From Collybiopsis luxurians FD-317 M1 (lineage: Eukaryota; Basidiomycota; Agaricomycetes; Agaricales; Omphalotaceae), in assembly GCA_000827265.1 (NCBI GenBank), contig KN834828.1, positions 122,846-186,845 of the forward strand: a stretch of DNA of 64,000 bases. The letters run 5' to 3'. The notes under the pieces were generated by a model. That model had not been told where the DNA came from. It worked only from the letters and a program-made list of their open reading frames with translations, and did no database searches. A program made the translations under genes and the position numbers. Numbering within the stretch: position 1 is the first letter of the stretch; every line of letters begins with the position of its first letter. Shown here piece after piece: positions 48,203 through 59,660 of this stretch.

Positions 48203-50370
48203 TCATGGATATAATAGTCAGTTTATGAAGACAGCTGGACAGCAAATGCTGGCATGAACAGAGATAATTGTTGACAATCAAAAATCACCTAGTATCAATG
48301 AGCTGCAATGAACAGAGTCCAGTGTAGGACTAATTGTATCACCTATCTCGACGCGTCGAATACGAGTCATGAACTGTAGCATGTCCGGAATTAATTTAGC
48401 TTCTTTCCGTGTAGTATTAGATACCCTGCATTAATGATATTTCTGGTGACCCGTAATAGCATTCATTCCTGACATATGCGAGGCGCGCTGGGTCTTGTTT
48501 TCTTTACTAATTTCCCACATGTTTCTACTAGTTCATAGGCTACCTGAAAGCCGAAGAAGAAAACGAGTGAAGATATTTTTGTCATTTACGAATGCAGATC
48601 ATACTATTTGAATTCGTTCTTAGACACAATCGGTAGAATATGCTAGGGTTCTTATTCAGCCCGAATGCCATTCTCCAGAGCTTCTTTCGTGGTTAGCGCT
48701 TCCGGAACGATTGTGCTAACGGCCAGCTGTTAAAAGACAAAGCAGTGTCGATACAACCTGAACTGAGGAGGGATCCGACATGGGGTACAAGAACAAAGAC
48801 GGATGATTATTTGGGTATACTACGAACTATTTATATACAAGACGGAAGCATATATGAAACGTTCTGCAGAGCGGCTGAACAATAAATCCATGTTTTTTAA
48901 CACTAACTATCTAACTTATCCAGCCACCAAAATGTTTGCTGACTTGGCTTCTGCCCTGCCAGATCACAGCACTCCATATTGATAAAAAATTCAGGGAAGC
49001 AACAATTTGTCCGAGTGCCTTACCCCAAGAAGCCAGCGAATTTAACGGTTTGGAACATGAGCTTCAAAAATGAAGGTTTGGATACTGTCAGCTCAAGCTG
49101 CATGCAGAGGGCGGGCCGTAGATCAAAAGCACCTCATAAAGGAAGAGGTTCAGGGTGCATAATCAGTTAAATAAATGGTGAGTATGAGTGTCACATAAGC
49201 AAATTTTTCGAAGAATGATCAAAGTTACTGCTACCGGTACTAACTACCGTTCAAATAGAGCGAACATTTGAGCTTGGAATAAAGTTCCTGAAGAGCAGCT
49301 ATTTCTACCCGCAAGGTGTCCGGCCTATTACACAAAATAGTATCATACGAATATTTTAGCCCAACCAACTAATGCCAGCCGATCAGCCGATTCTCGATGC
49401 ATGGTACGTTTGACACTACTGCGGGCTGATGGACAACGCGAAGCATGGTCAAATATATCACGTTCCCCGCAAATAACTATCCCGATCTCTGAGTGTTGCC
49501 AAACAGCAAATGTCTCATCATTTGTCAGTCCAGCAACCGACACAGGATCCGAAGCGCTCTACAGGTCCTCACTGACTTTACCTGACACTATCGTGATAGC
49601 GATGGACAAGTGCTACGGTTGCCTGCTATGGTAGCCAACATCTTGCCATGTCGTTGACACGAATCACTTGCCCAGATCAAATAAGGGCAAGGTTGCGACG
49701 AGAAAGTTCTCAGAGTTACTATGAACCATGGTCTAGGACTTGAATCTCAACACTAAAAAGGAAACACCGGTAAGGAAAGCCTTGTATTGCCTCGTTCCGC
49801 ACTTACCACTGATTGTGTGATGAAAACTGAACACAGATATCTAAATGGGAACGATATGAACGACACTAGTGCAAGCCCCATGACCGCTGCAAGCTGCGAG
49901 ACTTCAAAGCCACTTTTTTTGCCTGCTGAGTTCCTGAACTAAACGGAAAAGTACCATCTTGTCACATCCCCAAATCGTCTCACGTCCGGCATGAATACAC
50001 AGATACTGAATACATTGATGTATAATGGTGTAGAGGCACTCACCCCTAGCATGCAGTTTTCGTACGGTGCTCTGAGAAAATGCTTTTGAGATTTTCAATG
50101 CCAGAACCTCCTGAGTGGACTGATGGTGATGAGAGAGCTCTGTGCGATTGCGTCGCGATGGCGCGACCAAGGATATGGAGACTGTTCGACTGCCGTAGGC
50201 AAAAAGTCAAGAGGATCCAGTCCAGACCACAAGTCACATCCAAAGGAGAAGGAAATTCCGTTCGGCGTCGGCGGACGATACGTTGATATCTAGGATCTTC
50301 GACAGACATTGAATCAACCGAGATACCCGAGGATGTCAGTTGATTATTCAAATCACTCCCATTAAGATCA
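48203..50370. other. 2.2 kb intergenic, nothing recognisable
   Basis: Short ORFs only (for example 49401-49634 plus, 49343-49543 minus) with no domain. No repeats noticed. Confidence 0.45.
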
Positions 50371-50656
50371 TACAGCCGTTTGCAAAAAGGTTTGCATTTC
50401 CGACTATTCAACACTTGTTTGTTTGTATTTGGTCGTCCTATATATTTCGGGACCCAGGCCCACCAAAACATACGGAACCACCATCCGACGACGCCATCTG
50501 TGGGTCAATTCTTATCGAAATCAGCGGTTTGCTTTTCCTTTGGGCGTCGGCTTTGTGTCCGGCTCTTGGAATATATAGAATCCGTATCAAAATATCAAAT
50601 ACAAATAAACAACAGTTGAATGCCTCGATGTGCAAAACTTTTTGCAAACGGCTGTA
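50371..50656. mobile_element. Tc1/mariner-type MITE with TA target duplication
   Basis: A 282-bp element flanked by TA (50371-50372 and 50655-50656). The terminal inverted repeats extend about 60 bp: CAGCCGTTTGCAAAAAGGTT from the left matches CAGCCGTTTGCAAAAAGTTT read from the right, and both arms continue through GTTTGTATTTG / GTTTATTTGTATTTG. There is no transposase inside. Size, TA duplication and TIRs fit a Stowaway-like, mariner-mobilised element. ORFs at 50340-50660 and 50438-50686 are artefacts of this element. Confidence 0.85.
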
Positions 50657-52299
50657 TTGATTACGTGTAAATCCTTGTATGTACATAGGACGAAACCTAC
50701 AAACATTTTACGTCTTCTTAGTCAGATTTACGTAGGTGTCAAGCACAAGGTCGCCGGGACATGCTGAAAACATTGCTGTGAAGAATCCCCCCCACAGCGT
50801 AGCGCTGGCGTTACCTTGGAGCAACCTATTACCATTATAATATCGCCGCTCGGTAGGAGCTCAGTAAAAAGATTCGCTGTAAGCGAGCGACTGCGACGTC
50901 GCCACTTGTATCTGGAATCTGCAAAGCCAAAATCGATACACGACGTGGGGAATCTCGGGCAGTCATGTCGTTCAAAACCTAGCCAATCCAGGGTTAGAAA
51001 AAAAGCGGTCAAAATAATCCAGTAGCTATTTCTAGATGGTAAATTTTCGACCCGCACTAGTACTCAAGCCAAGCTTCTTTGCCGAACCATTTAGCTAGTC
51101 CCAAAAAGACCAAAAATTTGACCTTGAGCCCTATCACGAGATTTCCATCCATGAAATAGTCGGGTTAGAGCCTTACCTTGAAGATTCCATACGGCTCTAA
51201 CCTGGGAATTCCCATTCTCATGATCTCCCCAGTATCAACGGGCGGATTTGAGGCGGATGATGAGGCGGATGATGAGGCGGAATGGTTCCGTCCGCTAACC
51301 AAACGATGTCGAAAGGAGTCAAGTAAGACCCCAAACTCTTCAAGATATTTTGTAGTTCCGAGATCGGCTTGGTCCCAGCTTTACCTGCGAAGAGAAGGTC
51401 CAGAGCCATTCTGTCGTCGTCGGTGGTGAAGAGAATCGATTGTTTTGAGGGTATTCTCGCTTTGAAACCTGTGATACTAAGCAAGAAGAATGTGCGACTA
51501 TGATTCAGAGATAGCAGTGAATCGATGGAGGTTGTAGCATGATGACGGTCTTGGGTAAAAACAACCCACACGCCAGGCAGCGGCTCCGGTACCGGGCCGG
51601 TATTTGCCCAAGGAAATCGGTTCGCCAGACCATCTGACTTGCAGAACACGTTTACAATGACGTGCACTCAAGAGTCAAATGCGGAAGAATAACCGAGTAA
51701 CTAATTTTTGGTTCGAAGAAATTAGTAAAGCCAGGAAGACGACTCAGGTATGATAAACATACGAACTGCTCTGCATGAAATTTCAAAATAATCAGAAAAC
51801 TGTAAGAAAGTTCTCTTACCGCTTACCACGAAGGTACATATACTGGACCTTCGTGGCAATAATTCATCTCGAAACGAAGCACAAGAGAGTTGGAATCCTA
51901 GGACTGAGGGGGTCAAGGGCACTCAATTCCGATTGGAGAAGAGATAAGCAATCAGCGAGTGTGGTGGTATTCGTTCTCTGACCCGCATATTAATCTTGAC
52001 TCGGAAAAGCTGGTGCGGAACCGCTCAATTGGCGAGCCTTCGTAGGACCGGTTATATTACGCGGTGGCTCTCGTGGTTTACGTCGGACCAAAGACTTCAC
52101 TGGAATACTGGTTGAGCCCACATATGTGAATTGAAGATCTCTTATTGTTTTTCCTCCTTCGTTCCGCTCTGGGGCTTCGTTTATGGCAGCATCAGAAGAT
52201 TAATTGCCATTTTCTGATTTTCAGTTTTATCAGAAAATTTTGACCTCAGTAATTGGAAATCCTTTCTTCCCATAATAGCCACTTTTATCGTATTACTGA
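50657..52299. other. 1.6 kb without a recognisable gene
   Basis: Contains a short tandem run of GAGGCGGATGAT near 51,250-51,285. A 149-codon minus-strand ORF (51218-51667) starts with GTG rather than ATG and shows no domain. I cannot support a gene here. Confidence 0.4.
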
Positions 52300-53620
52300 C
52301 CTCGTTCCAAGTTCGGAGTCGCACTCAAGTCCACGTTACCCGTTGGTATTTCATGCCTCTGGCGCCTCAACTGTTGAACCTGATTCTTTAGAGTTCGTTT
52401 CGATTATAAATCCTCCCTACTCTACCTCCGGTAGGTCTACCTTTCATCGATACTCTCCTTTTTCGCCGGCGTTAATCATGACATGCGTCGCCCTACCCAT
52501 TGGTGCGAATTATGAGCGGATCTTTAGTAGTGGGAACTCTCATCGTATTGGAAGACTACTATATCCGAAACATTCCAGTGCTACATAAGGTTCTCGTAAA
52601 GGCCGAAACATCGCAATCGCAATGCGTATCGCAGTTTCCTTATCACCGGTATAAAATTTCAGCTTATCTTGAGCGTTTAAGATCATCTCACGCATTCATT
52701 CAAAGTTCCTGAATTTATTCTCCTTGGATTAGCCGAGCATCCTATCACCTTTCTATGGCCAAGGCGCTGATCTGCCACTTCCATGATAGATGGGAAGCTT
52801 ACCGCCTTCAAGGGAATCTTAGCACTCGGCTGCTCCGTTGACGATGGTACTCTAATCTGACTTTGTTAGCCTTTGTGAACTATTTTCCCTTAGCTTCTGG
52901 CTCTCCTTTCAAGGAGCCTGACTCGATTCTTATCCATTGTTTCAGCAATATCTCAAGCGCAGTCTATACCAGAGCGCAAGACAAAAAAATCGACGCTGAT
53001 TCACCAGGAGTATCAGCGGCGTCATGGACTTATCCACAAATGCCGCCATCCATAGATGCCACCTCTATTTTTTAGATTGCAAAAACCGCTACTTTTAGAC
53101 CGGCCTCGGAGGATATATCGGCTTTAGGTACAATGAAGACGCTCGTATCCACCGCAGTACCGAAAGCATAGAATGCAGGTATTCGCAGCGGACATAACAT
53201 CGACTGGAATAGTACGAACGTGGGCGTCCCGATCCAGTTTAAACTTTAACCTGGATCTCGGTTTAACTTCAACTATTTTCATCATTACTTTCCTTTGATT
53301 GATCATTCGGGAGCAGCAAAAGTCTAAGGAAATGCCTCGACTGTATCACAGGCATAATGGGCGATACCAAATACGCTTTTTCGCTCCTTACATCCCTAGG
53401 TTATGTGAGAAATTCTGACTGGAACATCTTGGCCTGTATTTCCTCAAATGTCGTTGCCAAATCTTAATAGCCAATGTCTCGAAATGCCTTCCTCAGGACG
53501 ATCCATATGTAGGTGAAGGACATGATACATCCTATCTGACCTGTAGGTAAATCACTACTCAACCGGATCTTAACGAAACTTATGTTTGAATATCTGGATA
53601 TCCGGTAGCTTCTCGGTCGA
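52300..53620 (+). pseudogene. Decayed copy of the GH75 chitosanase gene and its upstream region
   Basis: Nucleotide segments align in order with the intact chitosanase locus at 62.3-63.9 kb. Examples: ATCCGAAACATTCCAGTGCTACA (52550s) against CCCGAAACATTTTAGTGCTACA (62460s); CATCCATAGATGCCACCTCT (53048) against CATCCATAGATGTCGCTTCT (63163); GCATAATGGGCGATACCAAA (53352) against CTATCATGGGTGATACCAAG (63643); GGACATGATACATCC (53517) against the same word at 63804, followed in both by TGTGACCTGTAGGT or TCTGACCTGTAGGT. The reading frame is destroyed by stops and indels (for example a TAG at 53072), so no protein can be made. It lies between the MITE and the second hydrolase copy. It was missed as a gene because no long ORF survives. 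Confidence 0.75.
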
Positions 53621-55618
53621 AGTGGTACCGATGAAACGTCTGCTACAGTTGACTTGAACCCGCTAGGGATCCAGTGGCTATCTCTTGGCGACAAATAGTT
53701 ATATCTCTTTGAAAGCTTGTCTGTAAGTAATCCGCATTTTATGTCCAATCCACGGTTCATGTACAGTACGCCGCAGCTTCCGCAACATTTGTATCTGCAG
53801 GAATTCCTCCAGTCGAACATCGTCTCTCGCATCTAGTTACGGACTGACATTGTTATGGAAAACGAATACTATGTGTTCTATAGAGGTGTCACTTCGATAT
53901 TATCCCTTGCTGGGAATACGATAATTTAACTGGAGAGCTCGAAACATTTGATACGGACTTTCGGAAGCGTGGTAACTGACTGCGTGTCCTTGCCACAGGC
54001 TCTAGGAAATCGGAGATATATCTCGACTACCAGCAGGAACTGGAGATAATGCAGGTCCCATTTTTCTAGAATTGCAGCACGGCTGGATGAGAAACATTTT
54101 TGAACCCAATAGTAACAGTGGGGCTGCTGACAGACTTTGCGTAGACTTTTCAACTGATAAACGTTTTTCTAGGATCGAACTAGGGCCGTGAATACTGTCC
54201 AGGCGACTTCTATCCTATATCTCGACTCTCGAGAAAGGACGAAAGACAATTAAGGTCGAGTATTTTTCCACCCAGCAATCAACGGGCACCGTTTTTTCCT
54301 GAATCTGCCCGAATAGTCTCTAGGACTTTGGCACACTCATTCATATAGCGTTACGATACTTCAGTTTGGAATGAACGATTCTACATTGCAGATTCGGAAT
54401 GGTATGCAGTTAGTTAATCGAAAGTCGTTAGTTCCTGTGCCTACTGCCAGATATCCTTCTCGCCCGAGATTGCGACCTATCATCTTTACAGTCAATTCCT
54501 TTCTAGCGCCAACTTGTTCGCGATATGTTAAGTGGTCCTCCGAAACCACTATCGAATTTCTTCTGGTAGGACTATAGTTCTGAAGCTCGCGCCTCAAATG
54601 GAAAACAGCTTCAAAGCGACAGCGTGATGGTGCACGAGCTTCGTTTTAAAGTCTGGGTTGAGCATGGAAATCGTAAATTTTTGTGTTGGAAGCACAATTT
54701 GTCGAGATAGGTATCAAACTGTAGGAGCATTTATAACTATGTATATCGTGTCATTTCCAAATCCACCTTTCGTATTTTGTACTTCGCTTCAACAGAAGAA
54801 TTCAACCTCATCTCAACCACAGAGATAAACAATAAATATTCTCCCACCGTTTCGCTGTATTCTAGAAATAGAGAGATAATGACTGGAAAATCTTAGGAAC
54901 AGCAGTTTTAACTCGCGACGATGTCAGTACAAAACCTGATCTCGAGGTGTCTTTCGAAGACGTTAGTGGTAATGAAAGTTCGAAGTGTCAATACCACTTC
55001 AAGCAGATTCCTAGAGACTCAAGCTTCTCTAATAAGCTCTACAGGGACGGCGGATGCGGTTTGACTCAAGTTCTCCGTCGCCGTCCCTGAGATTTGGAAA
55101 AGGCGGAGAAAGCGAAGCCAAACCGAAGTAGCCCTCCAACCTATCCTTGAGCCTCAAGACCACGAAGCCGCTCCTAGCATATCAGGAGTGCTATGGGACA
55201 GAGAAGATGGAAATGCCAGCCGAGGTACTAGTCTTTGTCGAGATGGAAGCAACAAACTGTTCGCTACCAAGGTACTTTAAAGATATCTATTATTATCATT
55301 AGGTATGAGACAGTTACCCCAAATAATATTCCCACCCGATGTATATGGATCAGATTTCTAACATAACTGAGTAGTTTGCAGTGACAGTCGGAACGTAGTA
55401 CCGCGGTCATATCATAGGCGTATAACGAACATTTACTAAGGCAAAGGTGATATTCAATGATGGTTCAGAACCGGGGGAATGCTACCTGATTTAGGCAAAT
55501 TCATTCCACGGCCAACTACCATATGACTCGTCATTCGTGTCTATATATTGAGCCATCTTTTTCAAATTGAGCTTATTTAACCGCAGCTCGCTCTTCCGCC
55601 TACTGCTGCCTTAGAGAA
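53621..55618. other. 2.0 kb intergenic with one strong hairpin
   Basis: No gene recognised. AGGGACGGCGGA (55043-55054) pairs imperfectly with TCCGTCGCCGTCCCT (55074-55088), forming a GC-rich hairpin with a loop of about 20 nt. A TATATAT sequence near 55,542 is a candidate promoter for the hydrolase at 55,619. Confidence 0.45.
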
Positions 55619-56905
55619 ATGCCTTTTATTAAGATATCCTCTTCCACAGGCGAAGTCAACTTCCATTATATAATCAGTACTCCCACTTGTTCTAATGCTG
55701 AACAAATCGATCCTCAACTTCCGGTGTTGTTATTTTTTCATTCGTTTGCCTTTCATAATATCTTTCACTGTATGTCCATCCTTCTGATTTGTTTTTTTAA
55801 ATCCAATTCCTCTGTTTAGCCCAATTTTGTAGTCCTTTGCTGAGAGAATTCAATCTTCTTGTCTTTGACCTACGCTGGCATGGAGACACAAAAAGCGATA
55901 CTATCCCATCTCGGTATGGACAGAATGAAGCAGCGGAAGATGTTATAGCATTTATGGTAGGTAACTATATACTCTGTCAGCCTCAAGTTAATATATAATA
56001 GAATGCCCTTCAACTTCCCCCGTGCCACTTTGTTGCTATGGACATAGGAAGCTTGATTGCCCTGGAAATCTGTGTCACGGAGCCTTGGCGTGCCCTGTCA
56101 CTCATTATTATGTCTCATATATGCTTAGATGAGGTAATTTCCTATTTTGTCTCATTTATGGCGCAGCGGCTAATGGCTGTTTTTTAATTACTGAAGATAC
56201 CAGACGTGCAGCGAGCGAGAACAGAGTTGTGCAGCTTGTTTACATCCGGGATTCCTGGTGCTCAAGAGGATTGTGCGATTGGCTACACCCAATACTTTTT
56301 TAGCACCAATATGACAAGTTTGGGGAAAGCGTGAGTACAATAACCAATGCATTCTTTGGCAAGACGACTCTTACTTTCCTAGCTTGTATGATTCGGCTCT
56401 TGTTGTAAATCTGAGAAACTGGTCACCGGATCATTTTCGGGAATATTGGTTATCAACACATGAAATATTTGTCCATCGAAAAGCCCAAACCCAAGCGGCA
56501 TTGACCAAGATATCATGCCCCGTTAAGCTGCTTCATGGGGGCAATAACATTGTTTACTCCACAAGCTACTCTGAAGAGTTACTGAAAGCTATGCAACAAG
56601 CAGGGATAGATGTATCACTAGAGGTGATACCCAATGCGCCTCATTATATGTGTGTTGACTATGGAGAGCAGTGAGTTGTTCCTTATGCATTTGTATATTG
56701 GAACCCATTTCTGCCATGTAGAATCAATTCAGTTATTTACAACTTCACCACGTCGCAGCTTAAGCAAACTCTTTACAGACCCACAGATGTTGTATCTCCT
56801 TGGGATGCAACTTTGCGGGAATGTGGGTGGGACCCAGATAGGAAAAATGAATTTGATGATGAGTGGATCACTATATCTATTGTATGTCATATTTCATTCA
56901 TTTAA
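55619..56905 (+). CDS. Alpha/beta hydrolase, copy 2 (Asp at the nucleophile position)
   Basis: Paralogue of the gene at 21,225-22,555, with the same exon layout and opposite orientation. Start ATG 55619 (MPFIKISSSTGEVNFHYIIS). Motifs in order: LPVLLFFHSFAFH, LLVFDLRWHGDT, nucleophile elbow AMDIGSLIALEI with Asp in place of Ser, SLIIMSHICLDE, CPVKLLHGGNNIVYS (no acidic residue where the family usually has one), and the C-terminal His in NAPHYMCVD. The last exon gives VVSPWDATLRECGW and stops at 56905. The first intron uses a normal GT donor, unlike copy 1. About 340 aa. Both paralogues keep Asp and His, so a dehalogenase- or epoxide-hydrolase-like reaction is possible, but the missing acid leaves activity open. 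Confidence 0.8.
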
Positions 56906-57989
56906 ATTATGAACTATACTTAGTATCTCACTCTAGCCTTTAAATTAAAGCTGTGGGATAAGTCTGCGTGCTTATGGCCAGATACTAATTCTATCACAGA
57001 TTAAATTAGTTACTCTAGTAACAGTATGTAGATAATCCACCATCTATTGTGGTAATTATTGGAAAAGCTCTGAAGCTCTTAGCTGATACTCATGTGGTTG
57101 ACTCAAATAGCCTTCAGGGATCTTTGGTGAAAAGATGAACATTGAAGGGATGAAAAAAAAAATGAAGCCTTTGTGAGACAAATTGGAAAGCCAAAAAAAG
57201 AAAAGAGATTAAAAGAAATTGGAGGAGAACTCAAAACTGTTCATACATGGACTTGAACTACCTTTCCAAACTCTCTTCTTCTTTCTCTCCATTTTCTCTC
57301 CTAACTCTTCCTTTTCTCCCCAGGAAGCCTCTATCCTTGAATCTGTATTAAGCATAAGCCGTTACGCTCCCTGGTTTACCAGAATCCCATCTACTTATGA
57401 GTCCTCCTGCTCCTGTTGCATTCCGAATCAATGTTCTCTCTATCCCCGTTCCCTTCCTTTCTTCTACTCCTACCGCTACCTCTTGGCCTTTGCAAGCAGC
57501 AACCTAATTTCTCTCGTACTCTTTGTCAATAGCAAAGTTGACTTCACACGCCAGTCAACATCAATGTGTATAGCGTAGTGTGGCCACTGGCAGATCTTGT
57601 GGCTGGCACTGTGATCAGCATGTAGTTCTTCTCCTTCGCTCCTGCCGAGCAAGTGCATCCCTCGCAATAAGGCCCTTTTCAAGTGCTTCATGCTTTATTC
57701 TACTTTACTGGCAAACGCACTTGAATAATCACAGTCGATATCAGGAACAAGCATTAGAAGCAACAAGAAATGGCCCTGTAGCGCCGTATTGCATGAGCTA
57801 AAAATTGTGCAATCAAACTCAATTAAATGACAGTCTATGATATTTCTTTGATAAATCTCACTAAAATCTTCTGGCAGGAGGTGCCGATAATGTTCTACAC
57901 AATACTCTGTTCTTGCTCGTTAGTTCTGTGCCGAACGTAATCATGGCCAAGTACCTCGGCCCCTGACACCTGGGACTTTCTCGGGCCCT

Positions 57990-59559
57990 TCACGAGCTGA
58001 CCATTATGCTCGTTATTGAAAGGCCGCAAAGGTATTGGAGCACCTTGCAGGCTGTGCTGTTGGAACCCTTTAGAAATACACCATGTAGATTGAAAAAAAG
58101 GCCCACATATTTTCTATTATTATTAGGGTAGGCATCTGTGTCGGAAGTTTCGGTCACAGTACTGATACGTACGGCAGCAGCTTCGAAACGCGAATGACTT
58201 GGAGGTTGCTGCACGGGTACAGGGCGGGAAATTAAAGTAGCATAAAGTGTATTGGTGTACACTGCAAGTCTCGGATGGGTGAGGGTTTCACGGAGACACT
58301 TAGAAGTAATAAGGACTTACATTTCCCTAGAATGAGGGCCCTGTGTGAAAAGAGCAAAATAAGTGGCCAAAGTTTGACATTTGAAAAACTTTGGATTTAC
58401 ATTAGGAGGTGAAGATTATTTTTTGGTTGTCCTAAGAAGAATCCGAGATCTACCACTGCAGCTATGGCGGTGACTGAGCCAGTCTCAATGGTGAGATGAA
58501 TCAAACGGGTTAGCACAGCATCTGTACTTGTGTTGACAAGGTTGATCCGCTTTTTTGCAACTGATAACTACACATCATGTCTCCCTCTTTAATCAATGCA
58601 GTATCCAAACATATCACGTACTAGGACAACCATACTAACAGCTATTAAAACATCCACGAAAGCCGATCCGGCAAGCCAGGTTGCAGCAGGGCCATAAATA
58701 AGGTGGAACTGTTGGATATCATTGATGGAAAGAAACTATATAACTTTGAACACCACAATGAGTCTGTAGCTGATAGGCGTCGCTTACTTTGATTCCACTA
58801 ATCATTCCGGCAATTCCTTGTGTGAGGGATATCTGTCAGTAATACATCTCAGTTGGCTGCAACTGAACTGCGGTCAAGAAAACTCACTGCGCAAATAAGG
58901 GCAACAATTCCTTTCCAGAACAGATGAAATCGGCCCTCCCCAAGAACAAATATTCTCCAGGCAAAGAATAATTGAACCCAAGCAGCACCTAAATCAAAAA
59001 ATTAACAACAGTCCAACGGGAAGATTTAAGAATATGAATTACTGAGGCCACTGATGAATGGTATGAAGGCAAATCCCCATCCTGTAAACCGCAAGGCATC
59101 CGGATTTCCCCACCCTGACACAAGAAATGACCAAGCAATGGAAGTAATTGCCACCGTATGCCAAGTGTCTATCACAAAAAGACCATATACTTCACGCAAG
59201 GTAAAGAATCAACAGATATAAGAATGAACTGGGTCCAATTACCAGTGATCTGTATCTTATATCCGTCTCGGCGAAAGTGGAGGCAATAGATATCTGTTCA
59301 ACAATGGGCAAATCCGCACACGTTCGAAGAAAAACTGAGCATACAAAGCTGAATAATCAGTATCCCATAAAGACACCAGCTGAAAAGCGAGCCTAGAAGC
59401 TGCTAAAAATCAGTATTCGTGGTCTTAACAATGCCTTTGCCAGCATCACGCACCGCAGGACCAACACTAATCATAAGCTGGATTCAATAAACGACATTTA
59501 GTAATTATACACAGTAATTCTTACAGTAGCTGGATGTCGGGTGAGGTCTCTCCGGACAT
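57990..59559 (-). CDS. DUF6534-type seven-helix membrane protein, copy 2
   Basis: Inverted paralogue of the gene at 46,632-48,202. Start ATG 59559 (MSGETSPDIQLL, then VGPA and QLLGSLFSWCLYGILIIQL). Conserved helices include WHTVAITSIAWSFLVSGW and WGFAFIPFISGL followed by SAAWVQLFFAW; the C-terminal block has YTNTLYATLISRPV. Intron positions match copy 1, and promoter sequence up to a TATAAAAG box (59660-59653) is also shared, so a whole gene with its promoter was duplicated. The hydrophilic tails have diverged most (copy 2 ends SITSIMVSS). It is convergent with the hydrolase copy 2, with 1.1 kb between their stops. Function unknown. Confidence 0.82.
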
Positions 59560-59652
59560 TTAAATGCCGATTCCTAAACGACTACTTCGAACCTAGTGAG
59601 ATCGCTATAGCAGAGATAGGGCGGGATGGAAAGCGTATAGAAAAGGGTTTGT

Positions 59653-59660
59653 CTTTTATA
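59653..59660 (-). promoter_or_regulatory. TATA box of DUF6534 gene copy 2
   Basis: TATAAAAG on the minus strand, about 94 bp upstream of ATG 59559, at the same relative place as in copy 1. Confidence 0.55.

Noticed and set aside
51218..51667. A 149-codon minus-strand ORF as a gene.
   Set aside because: It begins with GTG, has no recognisable domain, and the region contains a short tandem repeat that inflates open frames.
52437..52590. A reading frame containing ERIFSSGN that looks like the hAT transposase C-terminus.
   Set aside because: The same nucleotides align with the region upstream of the intact chitosanase gene (about 62.37-62.49 kb), which has no such frame, so the resemblance is chance within a duplicated promoter region.
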